Part shown: positions 8,991 to 18,217 of the stretch, in pieces
How positions within the stretch are numbered: the first letter of the stretch is position 1
Layout: every line of letters begins with the position of its first letter
Assembly: GCF_005938125.1 (NCBI RefSeq)
Contig: NZ_VCQN01000002.1
Coordinates: forward strand, 557,781-621,780
Reading direction: 5' to 3'
From: Bacillus sp. BHET2
GTDB taxonomy: Bacteria; Bacillota; Bacilli; Bacillales; Bacillaceae_B
DNA length: 64,000 nt
The notes under the pieces: model-generated
Databases searched by the model: none
What the model saw: the letters and a program-made list of their open reading frames with translations, nothing else
What the model was told of the DNA's origin: nothing
Program-made: the position numbers and the translations under genes

Positions 8991-9494
8991 ATGAAAATCG
9001 CAGAACTGAAAATATTTTATTTCGAAGACGATGGAATCATCCCAAATAACCCGGACCTTCCCGTACTCATTTACCGGAATGCTTTGGAGCATTCACATGA
9101 TGCTGAAAATATATTCAACCGAAATCAATGGCTCAATAGTTGGACGAATGGCATTTATGATTACCACCATTATCATAGTGATGCCCATGAGGTATTAGGC
9201 GTGATGGAAGGCGATGCCACGGTTCAATTAGGTGGTAAAAATGGGGAAGAAGTGACAGTCCATAAAGGGGACGTGATCATCCTCCCTGCCGGCACAGGTC
9301 ATAAGAAACTGAGCGCTAGTGCTGACTTTAAAGTGGCAGGTGCCTATCCGAACGGTGATGACTATAATGTAAAAAAGGGCTTATTACGAGAACGCCCCAG
9401 TGTGTTAATCGAAATCAAAAACGTTCCACTTCCATCATTGGACCCTGTGTTTGGTGACGCTGGCCCATTGTTAAAATATTGGCTCAAGCAATGA
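8991..9494 (+). CDS. YjlB-type cupin protein
   Basis: This is a 167-residue cupin. The metal-binding histidines appear in the first cupin motif (YDYHHYHSDAHEVLGVMEG) and the second (GDVIILPAGTGHKK). The YjlB family has no known reaction. The internal ATG at 8991 is chosen because GGAGG is 9 nt upstream; the longer frame adds 17 unlikely residues. It is transcribed divergently from the sigma-54 activator and sits beside the hydroxybutyrate module, but no shared regulation can be seen. Confidence 0.8.
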   Translation: MKIAELKIFYFEDDGIIPNNPDLPVLIYRNALEHSHDAENIFNRNQWLNSWTNGIYDYHHYHSDAHEVLGVMEGDATVQLGGKNGEEVTVHKGDVIILPAGTGHKKLSASADFKVAGAYPNGDDYNVKKGLLRERPSVLIEIKNVPLPSLDPVFGDAGPLLKYWLKQ

Positions 9495-9629
9495 TGTAGC
9501 ACATGTTCTACTATTCATGCGATTTAATTCATTCCTATTTTTCTATAGTAATGCATCTTAGAAACGGCTATAAACAGCTTTTAAAACTTCGTATATTCGA
9601 TGGATTTCATTTATATTCATAAAATAGTC

Positions 9630-9789
9630 TTGTTTTCTTTAAAGTCCTATGCTATTCTATTATAGCGATGAGCTGAATTGTGTAAGTCGAGGATCACGTC
9701 CTTGTGACAACAAACGATGTGGCGTTTGCTGATCTATCGCCTCAATTTTTTTGCAAGTGGGCTTCCGTAGGAAACGGGAGCCCTTTTTA
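9630..9789 (+). ncRNA. candidate small RNA with its own promoter and terminator
   Basis: A promoter TTGTTT (9630-9635), 17-bp spacer, TATTCT (9653-9658) is followed by about 125 nt with no open frame, ending in a strong terminator at 9759-9789. The RNA can fold into two clear hairpins (TCAC/GTGA near 9692-9706 and CAAACG/CGTTTG near 9710-9727), enclosed by GCGAT/ATCGC. No gene on the same strand follows, so it is not a leader. I do not recognise it as 6S, SRP or a known riboswitch. Confidence 0.45.
9759..9789 (+). terminator. terminator of the candidate small RNA
   Basis: GGGCTTCCGT pairs with ACGGGAGCCC (one G-U pair) around a 5-nt loop and is followed by TTTTT. Confidence 0.85.
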
Positions 9790-9802
9790 TGTGTAAAAAT
9801 AT

Positions 9803-9834
9803 CAATCCCCCAATGAATTTTCATTGGGGGATTT
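9803..9834 (-). terminator. terminator of the MFS transporter gene
   Basis: AATCCCCCAATGA pairs with TCATTGGGGGATT in a 13-bp perfect stem 7 nt past the stop codon. The strand facing the transporter ends in ATATTTTT. Confidence 0.8.
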
Positions 9835-9840
9835 TATTCG

Positions 9841-11025
9841 TTAATGAACCGTTACAGTCACCGGGCTCTTCTTTTTTAACGGTCGGTCATATTGACTTGT
9901 GATCAATAATGAAACAACGAAGAAACCAATCAACGTCATAAACAACACCTGCATACTGAATACGTCCACCATTACTCCTCCGATAAATGGACCAATCATC
10001 CTGCCACCAGTGGCCGTACTGTTGACGATCCCTTGATAGAATCCCTCTCTCCCTTTTGGAGCCAGTGAGTTGGCTATCGTAGGAACTGCCGGCCAGATGA
10101 GCATTTCACCGATTGTCAGAATAACCATAGCTGCTGCAAACCACTTGAATTGATCAGCGGTAGACGCAACCCCGAACGAAACCATGAAGATAACCGTTCC
10201 TATCATGATTTGTCGTTTTAAGTTGTGTTCGAAGCGTTTGATGACTTTTGATAAAAGCGGCTGGGCAAGAACGATCAATGCACCGTTGATTGTCCACAGT
10301 AAGCTATATTGTTTCAGACTGATATTGATTTCCTGTGTGTAGGTCGCAATGGTTGATTGCCATTGGACATACCCTACCCAGCATAATAAGTAAGCCACAC
10401 AAATGAAGAGTAATGCCTTCAGCTTCGATTTGTCCCTGATTTGCTTAGACTCATTCAAGACGGAGGTCTGATGACCGTTGACTGAAATGCTTCGATAACC
10501 GAATAAGGCAATGAAGAAAAAGACCACATACATACTAAGATTCGCTAAGAATATATAGTTAAAAGAAAACGAGGCGACTAGTCCACCCATGGCAGCTCCT
10601 ACCGCAACCCCGATATTTTGCGCCACATAGACAGAGTTGAATGCCTTCCTGCCACCTTCAGGCCAAACGGAACCTGCCATGGCATACATAGAAGGAAATA
10701 CGATTCCCGAACCGAATCCGACGATTGTCAAGAAGACAACATAATAATGCCAACCGTGCCATACATTCATTCCGATTAAAGCAATCAAGGTAATGGAAAT
10801 ACCTGTTAGAATGGAACGATAACCCCCAATCTTATCAAAGAGGCTTCCCCCGATCAGATTACCGATTACACTAGCACCTGCATTCAACATCAACACAATC
10901 CCCGCTACAGACAATGATTTCCCTAAATTCTCATGAAGGTAAATTGTATTAAGTGGCCACAAAAAAGAGGCTCCCGTCACATTCACCATCATCCCAATGA
11001 CAAGCAACCATAATGATTTGGGCAT
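9841..11025 (-). CDS. major facilitator superfamily transporter
   Basis: This 394-residue protein has about 12 hydrophobic segments and the MFS loop signature GGSLFDKIGGYRS between segments 2 and 3. It resembles drug-efflux-type transporters, but no substrate can be deduced. The start at 11025 is preferred over the longer frame because GGGGGC is 6-7 nt upstream and the first membrane segment follows immediately (MPKSLWLLVIGMMV). It stands alone between two terminators. Confidence 0.85.
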   Translation of the reverse strand: MPKSLWLLVIGMMVNVTGASFLWPLNTIYLHENLGKSLSVAGIVLMLNAGASVIGNLIGGSLFDKIGGYRSILTGISITLIALIGMNVWHGWHYYVVFLTIVGFGSGIVFPSMYAMAGSVWPEGGRKAFNSVYVAQNIGVAVGAAMGGLVASFSFNYIFLANLSMYVVFFFIALFGYRSISVNGHQTSVLNESKQIRDKSKLKALLFICVAYLLCWVGYVQWQSTIATYTQEINISLKQYSLLWTINGALIVLAQPLLSKVIKRFEHNLKRQIMIGTVIFMVSFGVASTADQFKWFAAAMVILTIGEMLIWPAVPTIANSLAPKGREGFYQGIVNSTATGGRMIGPFIGGVMVDVFSMQVLFMTLIGFFVVSLLITSQYDRPLKKKSPVTVTVH

Positions 11026-11140
11026 AAGTCTGCCCCCTTTCCATTCATTTATTTCGAGTCCCAAAAGGATTTTACTCTTTTTTGGGAAAGGGAGCAAGAA
11101 TTATTTTTTTGAGGTAACGTTGTCCTTTTTCGCCACCATA

Positions 11141-11176
11141 AAAAGCCAGGTGTCCTCATTGAGAACACCTGGTTTA
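11141..11176 (-). terminator. terminator after the ytzC pair
   Basis: CCAGGTGTTCTC and GGACACCTGG form the stem on the minus strand, followed by CTTTTTAT. Confidence 0.85.
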
Positions 11177-11184
11177 GGAAACGA

Positions 11185-11349
11185 TTATTTACCGTTATGA
11201 TGATTGGATTTCACAGGTTGCCCCTGTTTCTCGTAGCGCTTTTTAGCTGTTTTCACAGGATTGTTTTCAGTACCGAATTCTGTGTCCAGTTTACGGAAAT
11301 TACTGCGGGTCTTTTGTTCCGGGTTGTTTTGATCAGAGCGTGTCGTCAA
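11185..11349 (-). CDS. 54-residue basic hydrophilic protein, translationally coupled to ytzC
   Basis: The start codon is TTG at 11347-11349, and the preceding ytzC stop codon overlaps it (TTGA). AGGAGGT lies 8 nt upstream, inside the last ytzC codons. The product is hydrophilic and rich in Lys, Asn and Gln, with central sequence NFRKLDTEFGTENN and tail KSNHHNGK. It has no cysteine or membrane segment. The composition and the EFGTE motif recall gamma-type small acid-soluble spore proteins, but I cannot assign it. A terminator follows 8 nt beyond the stop. Confidence 0.72.
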   Translation of the reverse strand: MTTRSDQNNPEQKTRSNFRKLDTEFGTENNPVKTAKKRYEKQGQPVKSNHHNGK

Positions 11350-11639
11350 TGTAATTTACCTCCTACTACATTCGGATCATGATCTAACAGAATCATATCA
11401 TTTTGCAGTGTCTGAACTTGCAGTCTCATGCGGTGCAATTGATCCCGCTGTTGAGCGTTTGCACTGTTGGCTAAGTGTGCTACATCATTCACCGCTTCTT
11501 CAAGCTGCTGCAACGCTTGAGTATACTCTACATCATGATAATGCTCTTGTTGTGTCCCTGATTTATATTGTTGCTGAGCGTAACGAATGGCATCTTCACA
11601 CTTTTGCATGCATTCATCAATCGAATTTCTTGTTGCCAT
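11346..11639 (-). CDS. ytzC: YtzC-like helical protein (DUF2524)
   Basis: This 97-residue, cysteine-poor, strongly helical protein begins MATRNSIDECMQKCEDAIRY and resembles B. subtilis YtzC (DUF2524) of unknown function. Its neighbour ytqB is also the YtzC neighbour in Bacillus. GGAGGT lies upstream of the ATG. Its last codons contain the ribosome-binding site of the 54-codon gene that overlaps its stop. Confidence 0.8.
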   Translation of the reverse strand: MATRNSIDECMQKCEDAIRYAQQQYKSGTQQEHYHDVEYTQALQQLEEAVNDVAHLANSANAQQRDQLHRMRLQVQTLQNDMILLDHDPNVVGGKLH

Positions 11640-11911
11640 TTCGACTACCTCCCTGACATTGGAATAGAGAAGAGATAGATCCCATCCTTACTCTTCTCTA
11701 CCTTAGTTTGAACTTGATTGCCCGTTTCAGAAGTGGTAATCTTCGCCTATTTCTCTTTGTAGGATACATTTGCCCCCATGTTCATGTTAAAATCTTTTTG
11801 AGCAATACGATTGCATACATACAAATTGTCATCTGGAAATGTAGGAGGTGTTTGACGAACTTACACGGGGGATAGCTGGCAGTGAAAATTTTATAAAGTG
11901 GATGTGAAAGC

Positions 11912-12484
11912 ATGAAAATAGATCGAATCTTATCTTTTGCGAGAGAGCTCCTAGAGCGGGCTGTCAGACCAGGGGATATCACAATAGACGCAACACTTGG
12001 AAATGGACATGATACCTTATTTCTGGCACGATTAGTCGGAGAAAATGGAAGGGTATATGGGTTTGATGTTCAAGAAGAAGCGATAGAAACCACGAAGGAA
12101 CAACTTACCACCCATGAGCTCGCCGATCGGGTGACACTCTTTCACCAAGGGCACGAAACCGTCATGAATGTCATTCCACCGGTTCATCATGGTAAAGTGA
12201 CCGGCGCTGTCTTTAATCTGGGCTACTTGCCCGGAGGCGACAAAGAAATCGTCACACGTCCGAAAACAACGATTCTTGCCTTAAATCAAATACTGGACAT
12301 GATGGCCCCTGAAGGGATTCTCGTCCTTGTCATATATCATGGACATCCAGAAGGGGCCGTGGAGCGTGACTACATCCTTCGCTACGTTGAAAAATTGGAT
12401 CAAAACTACGTTCACGTTCTACGCTATCAATTCATGAACCAGCTTAACAATCCACCGTTCGTCGTGGCGTTGGAGAAAAGGTAA
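11912..12484 (+). CDS. ytqB: YtqB-type class I SAM-dependent methyltransferase
   Basis: The 190-residue protein has the SAM-binding motif I ATLGNGHDT (about residues 27-35), the acidic motif II GFDVQEEA, and the family motif NLGYLPGGDK. It belongs to the YtqB/RsmH-like small methyltransferases; the substrate is not firmly known. The Shine-Dalgarno (GGATGTGA) is weak. It is flanked by ytzC and a flavin monooxygenase gene, and ends in a GGGACGGACC terminator. Confidence 0.88.
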   Translation: MKIDRILSFARELLERAVRPGDITIDATLGNGHDTLFLARLVGENGRVYGFDVQEEAIETTKEQLTTHELADRVTLFHQGHETVMNVIPPVHHGKVTGAVFNLGYLPGGDKEIVTRPKTTILALNQILDMMAPEGILVLVIYHGHPEGAVERDYILRYVEKLDQNYVHVLRYQFMNQLNNPPFVVALEKR

Positions 12485-12526
12485 AAAATAGGGACGGACC
12501 TCTAATCGAGGTCCGTCCCTATTTTT
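12484..12526. terminator. bidirectional GGGACGGACC terminator
   Basis: GGGACGGACCTC (12491-12502) and GAGGTCCGTCCC (12508-12519) form a 12-bp perfect stem with A and T tracts on the two sides. It serves convergent ytqB and the monooxygenase gene. Confidence 0.88.
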
Positions 12527-13521
12527 TATGCTAATTCGTTCGCAATCAGTTCAAATGATTTCAGTTTATCCTGGAAATCATATGTGATGCTTACGAGCAT
12601 GATTTCATCCGTTTGGTATTGTTCACTGAGAGCAATAAGTTTATCTTTCACCTTTTTAGGGTTTCCTACCACCATGCGTTTACGATTCTCCCGCACTCTC
12701 ATTTCTTCAAATGGCGTGTACTGATAGGCTGCCGCTTTTTCAGGGCTTGGCGTTCCGTTCGAACGCATGCCTTGTTCGATCATCAAGATCGCTAAATCGA
12801 TGCTTGACGCCACTCTTTCCGCTTCTTCATCCGTTTCTGCGCAAATGGCAAACACGGCTACGATATTTTTCGGTTCCTTCAGATATTCAGATGGAACAAA
12901 ATTATTCCGGTACGCCTGGGTATATTGAGGTCCGCCTTCCCCATTAATAAACTGCGCAAACGTATAAGGCAGTCCTTTCTGTGCTGCCAGCATCGCACTG
13001 GAAGGGCTTGATCCGAGCATCCAAACTTCCGGCATGCCAGTAATCATCGGGGCAGCCGTTAACCCTTGGTACGGATGGGTATCAGGCAGTGAATCCGTCA
13101 GATAGCCTATAAGATCATCGATTTGTTCCGGATACCGATTCACGTCTCGCGGCTTGCCGTCATGAAGGGCCATCGTGGCCATTGGCATTCCCCCCGGCGC
13201 CCTACCCAATCCTAAATCGATCCGGTTTGGATTCAATCCTTCAAGCAAACGAAAGTTTTCTGCTACTTTGTAAGAAGAATAATGAGGGAGCATCACACCA
13301 CCTGAGCCAACACGGATTCTTGACGTATTCTGTGCCAGGTGGGCGATCAACACTTCAGGTGATGAACCAGCAAGGCTAGTGGAGTCATGATGCTCTGATA
13401 CCCAGAAGCGTTCAAACCCTAATTTTTCTGTATGCTGTGCTAATTTCACTGTATTATTTAAAGCCTCTTGTGGGCTCATTCCTTCTGCAATGGGGGACTG
13501 ATCTAATACACTTAACTTCAA
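12526..13521 (-). CDS. LLM-class flavin-dependent oxidoreductase
   Basis: The 331-residue protein has the luciferase-like monooxygenase fold: N-terminal LSVLDQSPIAEG, FWVSEHHD, SGGVMLPHYS and RIDLGLGRAPGG. Enzymes of this group oxidise organic substrates using reduced FMN or F420; the substrate here is unknown. The best start is the TTG at 13521, 9 nt after AAAGGAG. The ATG three codons earlier touches the Shine-Dalgarno and could hardly be used. It is monocistronic. Confidence 0.85.
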   Translation of the reverse strand: MKLSVLDQSPIAEGMSPQEALNNTVKLAQHTEKLGFERFWVSEHHDSTSLAGSSPEVLIAHLAQNTSRIRVGSGGVMLPHYSSYKVAENFRLLEGLNPNRIDLGLGRAPGGMPMATMALHDGKPRDVNRYPEQIDDLIGYLTDSLPDTHPYQGLTAAPMITGMPEVWMLGSSPSSAMLAAQKGLPYTFAQFINGEGGPQYTQAYRNNFVPSEYLKEPKNIVAVFAICAETDEEAERVASSIDLAILMIEQGMRSNGTPSPEKAAAYQYTPFEEMRVRENRKRMVVGNPKKVKDKLIALSEQYQTDEIMLVSITYDFQDKLKSFELIANELA

Positions 13522-13594
13522 TTTGGACATCTCCTTTAATTGATGTGAGTATTATTATCAATTTCTTGAAGAAAAATGTCCACTAACATGCTTA

Positions 13595-13626
13595 AAGGGT
13601 GGCTGCGGAGTACGCAGTCACCCTTA
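13595..13626 (-). terminator. terminator of the inhA-like gene
   Basis: AAGGGTGACTGCG pairs with CGCAGCCACCCTT (one G-T mismatch) just past the stop codon. The T run on the minus strand is short. Confidence 0.6.
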
Positions 13627-13633
13627 TTAACGA

Positions 13634-16000
13634 TTACTTCTTGCTAATTTCCACTCTTCCGACTGAACGATCCTTACTTTGACCAGTCACCTTGATTTTT
13701 AAGCCATATTCAGGAACATTGCGTCCTGCATCAGGCATCTTCTCATTTAAATAACTGCGCTTATCGTAAAATTGTTGGTTTTTATGAGTATCTTTGTCCA
13801 CAAGCGTCAATCCTGTTAATTCCCGATAATCCAAGAACATTTTTTCTGTCTTATTCATGCTGAATGCTGCGTCATGAATTTGATAGCGGGTTGCTGCCAT
13901 TGATTTATCGCTCCATTTAAGCTCACGCTGGTCTGCATCCACAACCCCAAGGAATCCTTCTCCAGGGTGAACGCCAGTCCAGTTGTCCCCATATTTTTCA
14001 TCGGCATACCAGATGATAAGACCTGGGTCATACGTCATCAGGCTGTTTCCACGTCGGATGTGTGCTAACCCTTCATCTACTCCCTGGTGGTTTCTCCATT
14101 CTAACAGGTAATAATGCTTAGATGTTTTGACACCATTATCCTTTGTAAATCCTTCAAGTGAAACTTTGACTTCACCTTCTGCATCATCAGCGAATACTTC
14201 ATTTCCATCCGCCACAACTTTAATATCATCTACATATAGCCCTGGATTAACCGCTGCACCATCCGTCAAATAGTTTACTTTCACTTGGACATCTTTTCCT
14301 GCATATTGACTTAAATCAAACGATGCGTCAACCCATCCATTGGATTTCCCTGTAATCCCATGACCTGGATTTTGATCATTTGGATTTGTATCAGTTGTCA
14401 GGTTCCCTGGAATACTCGTCCAATTTTCACCGTCTTCACTCACTTGAACGGAACCGTAATCCCAGTCCTGCTCAATGTCGTACCATGCTTTGAAAGTAAG
14501 CTCTGCATTATCAGCATTTGTTAAATCCACATCCAGGACTGCAGAATTATCTAAATCATTATCACTTCCGCTAAAGTACTCAAATTCTCCGCTAAATGGT
14601 GTGTTCACCTTTGTTTCTTTTTCAGGAAGGTTGATTTTGAGTGCATCTAAATTTGTTCCTTTAGTGTTTGCTTGATCAAGAAATACTTCCATACCTTTTT
14701 TATTGATTTCGTCTAAATCTACTTCATCATACTTCAGCCAATTCCCATCATGTGCGGCTTGTAAATATTCTTTGGACCAGGCACTGAATCCTGTTGGTTC
14801 AGTTCCAGGAACTTTCCCGGCCCAGCTTCCACTTGCCATAATTGACCAATAAGCTACCGCTTCACCAGTTCCGGAATATTGAGTATCATATTCATCCGGT
14901 AATCCTAAATCATGACCATACTCATGTGAAAATACTCCGGCTGCCCCGTCAGCAGGTTGGACCGTGTAATCGTAAGCGGCCATTTGACCATCCCAATACG
15001 GTACATCTGTTTCAGTCCCCTCAACAGGGAAAATATCACCAAGGTTCCAGCGGTGGGACCAGATAGCATCTTCTCCAAGACTACCTCCACCTGCTTCCTC
15101 ACCTACTGCTGAATGAACAACCATTAAATGATCGACAAGTCCGTCCGGCTCACGTGTGACTCCATCTCCATCAAGATCATATCGATCTTCTTGGTCATAA
15201 TCAGCCATATCGACATTCGGATCATTTGCGGCTGCCTGTAATGCTTCTTTAATCAATCCTCTTGCGTCAGTATCGCTATCCCCTCTGTCAGGATCATTTC
15301 CACCATAGGCTGCAGCCGGTTTAGAGGCCTGGTACCAACCAGCCACTTCTCCATCAACGGAATAAGCCCCGTTTGTTTGCTGCTCATAATATTGTTTCAT
15401 GGAAATGAAATTCTCACCGTTTGGTCCAGTGTACCCATTCTCCCCAAACACCATATCCTGATAATGCTCTTTCACATAATCAGCGTAGTACATATCTGAA
15501 TCTTCCGGCGTAATGGAATTATGAGGGAAGTCCGGGAATTCCATAAGCAGTACTAGAACTTTATCTGTTCGTACATCGCCTGTGTAATTCTCTTCCTCTA
15601 CAGGATCTAGATTTCTCTTTTTCCCTTTATGTTTGTCTCCTTTTTTGTGTTTCTTAATATCTTTTTCAATTTTTTCTTTTTCTTCTTTAAATTCACCATC
15701 ATCTTCTAATTCTTTCAATCCTTCAGATTTCTCTTTTAGAAACTTTTGGACTGCTTTTTCAGCTTGTCCCGCCGTGGCATTCTTAGATAATTTACCACTC
15801 TTTTGCAACATTTCAATTAACTTCTCTTCATTCGCAATCGCTAAGTCAAAAGGACCCTCAGCATGTGGATTTGCATTTTTCACCGTCGGCTTCGCCAACA
15901 CATTTTCCGGCACTGCGGTTGCAGCCGCTGCAGGTACAGTAAACGCCCCTACACTTAATGCGGCAACCATGGCCATTGATAATACTTTACGAGATTTCAA
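13634..16000 (-). CDS. secreted M6-family metalloprotease (immune inhibitor A type)
   Basis: The 788-residue precursor begins with a signal peptide (basic MKSRK, hydrophobic core, AAAATA cleavage region), followed by a charged propeptide to about residue 140. The zinc site HEYGHDLGLPDEYD lies near residue 358 (HExxH plus downstream Asp/Glu ligands of M6 peptidases). C-terminal beta-sandwich domains include a MAM/jelly-roll-like region around 480-590. InhA proteases degrade extracellular proteins and are exported. The start codon is TTG, with GGGGGAA 6 nt upstream. It has its own terminator. Confidence 0.9.
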   Translation of the reverse strand: MKSRKVLSMAMVAALSVGAFTVPAAAATAVPENVLAKPTVKNANPHAEGPFDLAIANEEKLIEMLQKSGKLSKNATAGQAEKAVQKFLKEKSEGLKELEDDGEFKEEKEKIEKDIKKHKKGDKHKGKKRNLDPVEEENYTGDVRTDKVLVLLMEFPDFPHNSITPEDSDMYYADYVKEHYQDMVFGENGYTGPNGENFISMKQYYEQQTNGAYSVDGEVAGWYQASKPAAAYGGNDPDRGDSDTDARGLIKEALQAAANDPNVDMADYDQEDRYDLDGDGVTREPDGLVDHLMVVHSAVGEEAGGGSLGEDAIWSHRWNLGDIFPVEGTETDVPYWDGQMAAYDYTVQPADGAAGVFSHEYGHDLGLPDEYDTQYSGTGEAVAYWSIMASGSWAGKVPGTEPTGFSAWSKEYLQAAHDGNWLKYDEVDLDEINKKGMEVFLDQANTKGTNLDALKINLPEKETKVNTPFSGEFEYFSGSDNDLDNSAVLDVDLTNADNAELTFKAWYDIEQDWDYGSVQVSEDGENWTSIPGNLTTDTNPNDQNPGHGITGKSNGWVDASFDLSQYAGKDVQVKVNYLTDGAAVNPGLYVDDIKVVADGNEVFADDAEGEVKVSLEGFTKDNGVKTSKHYYLLEWRNHQGVDEGLAHIRRGNSLMTYDPGLIIWYADEKYGDNWTGVHPGEGFLGVVDADQRELKWSDKSMAATRYQIHDAAFSMNKTEKMFLDYRELTGLTLVDKDTHKNQQFYDKRSYLNEKMPDAGRNVPEYGLKIKVTGQSKDRSVGRVEISKK

Positions 16001-16270
16001 TCCAATTCCCCCTTAAATATGTACTAATTTTTTACACTAATAACAATATACTTTACTATTCTGAAAAGTAAATATTTTCAGATAACATTTGGTTATATAG
16101 TATTACGAAATAATTGCTTTTTAGATAAATAGTATGATATTTCGCTAGAATCCAATTGGGTATTTTGTCACAAAATAAATAATATTGCAATAATTTAATG
16201 TAATAATATGGTATCTATCGTCGATTCCAGAAGGTTTATGCCCTACTATAGTTTGACGAAATAGACAGAA
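16001..16270. other. A/T-rich upstream region of the metalloprotease gene
   Basis: About 270 bp of very A/T-rich DNA separate the protease start from the ytpB terminator. It presumably contains the protease promoter, but no candidate has both good elements. No open frame, RNA structure or repeat was recognised. Confidence 0.5.
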
Positions 16271-16319
16271 AAAGGGACGGACCTTCGAAATAGATTTCGA
16301 AGGTCCGTCCCTTTTTTTA
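16268..16319 (-). terminator. ytpB terminator of the GGGACGGACC family
   Basis: A 20-bp perfect stem (16271-16290 with 16295-16314) containing GGGACGGACCTTCGAA is flanked by A5 and T7. It is the longest copy of this repeat in the window. Confidence 0.9.
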
Positions 16320-16325
16320 CTCATT

Positions 16326-17399
16326 TTAGGATGTTTTTTTGCGGTTTCTCCATTTACGGTAGATTTTACCGTTCAGGTAGAAAAATTTGGTGATCCATCC
16401 TGCTTCTCCGATGAATTGCTTGGAGAATGATTGAACGTTTGCCTGTTTATTTGCTTTGTCGTCGGAAAGATATACACCTATGAGCCCTTTGTTTATCAGA
16501 CGGTGAAAGTGAGCATGGGGAAGCTGATGGGTATGTTCGTCCGCTTTGCGTAGAAAATGGAGCAACCGTTCTTTTAAATGCTCATCATCTTCATAATAGA
16601 AACAGAAATTCAAATCGCCCTCTTCATGATCCTCACTCTGATCTATGAAATAATCGAGGAGAATATGTAATCCTTGAATGTACGGGAAATATCCTTGTTT
16701 GATTTTCTCTGTGTACGATTGCTGAAAATCGCTGCGACAAGCATATGACACTAAACAGAATATTCCCAGGGTCGAACCCGAACAAGCGGAAAACTCGTAC
16801 CAATTCATTTCAGGTAGTTTGGATCGATGAGTTTCAAACCAATCCTGAAGTCTCCGCTCCCTCTCTTCTTTCTTTACGTGCTTATGTATTTGCAGATCAC
16901 AATAGTATTCACACAGCTCAATCAGGTCACCCTTGATGCTGTCGTAGTGACTCAGTGTGCCGAGAACCGATTGACACGTAAGGACTAAATCCCTGAGATA
17001 CCCTCCATCATCCTGATCCTGTCTTAATGCATAATAGTTAACAGGTTCAGCCCCCACCGTCAACGAGTCCTTCATGGACTGATGAAGAAGGGCAAAGTCA
17101 TCCGGATCCAGGGAAACACTCCGGTCACATAGGTTATCCAAATAGTCGCTTATCGTCTGATAGGCGACTATGAATCGAATCGTGTCTTCTTTTTTATCAA
17201 GAGCCAACAGGGAGAGAATCGATCCCCCCTCACAGTGGAACGTTTTATGCTCAATACTTGAGAGTGCCTGGGTTCTTAGCTCATGATTAGGGATAGCTTC
17301 AGCTCTTTGCTTCCAAGCAGCTAATTCTTTGTGCACAACCGGAAAAACAGTGCGGTACACTTTGGTCATTAATGAAAAGGGATCATTTGGAATCGGCAT
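16326..17399 (-). CDS. ytpB: tetraprenyl-beta-curcumene synthase YtpB (DUF2600)
   Basis: The 357-residue protein matches the YtpB family: MPIPNDPFSLMTKVYRTVFP at the start and the acidic motif SDYLDNLCDR typical of the family's metal/diphosphate site. In B. subtilis YtpB cyclises tetraprenyl (heptaprenyl-pathway) diphosphate to tetraprenyl-beta-curcumene, a step toward sesquarterpenes. ATG at 17399 lies 6 nt after GAGGTG; an in-frame GTG nine bases upstream overlaps the Shine-Dalgarno. It follows ytpA by 14 bp, so the two form an operon as in B. subtilis. Confidence 0.92.
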   Translation of the reverse strand: MPIPNDPFSLMTKVYRTVFPVVHKELAAWKQRAEAIPNHELRTQALSSIEHKTFHCEGGSILSLLALDKKEDTIRFIVAYQTISDYLDNLCDRSVSLDPDDFALLHQSMKDSLTVGAEPVNYYALRQDQDDGGYLRDLVLTCQSVLGTLSHYDSIKGDLIELCEYYCDLQIHKHVKKEERERRLQDWFETHRSKLPEMNWYEFSACSGSTLGIFCLVSYACRSDFQQSYTEKIKQGYFPYIQGLHILLDYFIDQSEDHEEGDLNFCFYYEDDEHLKERLLHFLRKADEHTHQLPHAHFHRLINKGLIGVYLSDDKANKQANVQSFSKQFIGEAGWITKFFYLNGKIYRKWRNRKKTS

Positions 17400-17413
17400 C
17401 TCTATCACCTCTT

Positions 17414-18217
17414 TTACAAAATATATCCTAGCGCTTTCAATCGACTTTCTATGAATGTCTTGGAATACTCAAAGATTTCTTCTCTTTCCGGTTCATTATA
17501 AATTTCATGATAGCATTTTGGCCATTCTTTGTAATGCATTTCAGATAAGGACAGCTCATTAAACCATTTTTTTACAGCTTTTTTATCCACGATCTTATCG
17601 TCGCCAGCCTGCATGACAAGAAGTGGCACGTCAGGCATTTTTTCAAGATTTATAAACGCTAATTTAATCGCATGGGCAAGCTCTCTGTACCAGCGAACGG
17701 ACACCTTGGTTATATAAAGGGAGTCATTACTATCAATTTCACGTACATCGGCATTCCTTGTTGCCATATCGATCGTTAATCCTGATGGAAACTTCACCAT
17801 GGGAGCAATCTTATTTAATCCGTGGGACAGAAGCTCGATCGGTTTGGCCGGCGTTGTAACCAGACCTAAACATGGTGAGGATAATATCACACCCGCCAAG
17901 TTTATATGGGATTCCTGAAGCAAACGAACTGCAATAAGTCCACCCATACTGTGCCCGATCACAAACACAGGCAATTCGAACTGATAGGCTGCCTGTACCC
18001 AATCCTTCACTTCTACGATGTATTCGTCAAAGGAGTCAATATGTCCTCTTTGACTCCGGGAAGTCATCCCTTGGCCAGGTAAGTCTCCCATGATGACATG
18101 AAAGCCCGCCGCACGCCACATTTCAATGAGCCAGCCGTACCGGCCATGATGCTCCATTGCTCCATGAATGATGACGATGACTGCCCTTGCCTCTTGATCT
18201 GATTCCCATTTCCACAT
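17414..18217 (-). CDS. ytpA: YtpA-like lysophospholipase (alpha/beta hydrolase)
   Basis: The 267-residue alpha/beta hydrolase of the monoglyceride-lipase/YtpA family has the oxyanion strand VIVIIHGAMEHHGRYGWL, the nucleophile elbow GHSMGG, and a late His in the KCYHEIYNE block. B. subtilis YtpA is linked to formation of the phospholipid bacilysocin. The start is ATG 18217 with AAAGGAGG 7 nt upstream. The longer frame would overlap the divergent ytoA gene and is not used. It is the first gene of the ytpAB operon. Confidence 0.9.
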   Translation of the reverse strand: MWKWESDQEARAVIVIIHGAMEHHGRYGWLIEMWRAAGFHVIMGDLPGQGMTSRSQRGHIDSFDEYIVEVKDWVQAAYQFELPVFVIGHSMGGLIAVRLLQESHINLAGVILSSPCLGLVTTPAKPIELLSHGLNKIAPMVKFPSGLTIDMATRNADVREIDSNDSLYITKVSVRWYRELAHAIKLAFINLEKMPDVPLLVMQAGDDKIVDKKAVKKWFNELSLSEMHYKEWPKCYHEIYNEPEREEIFEYSKTFIESRLKALGYIL

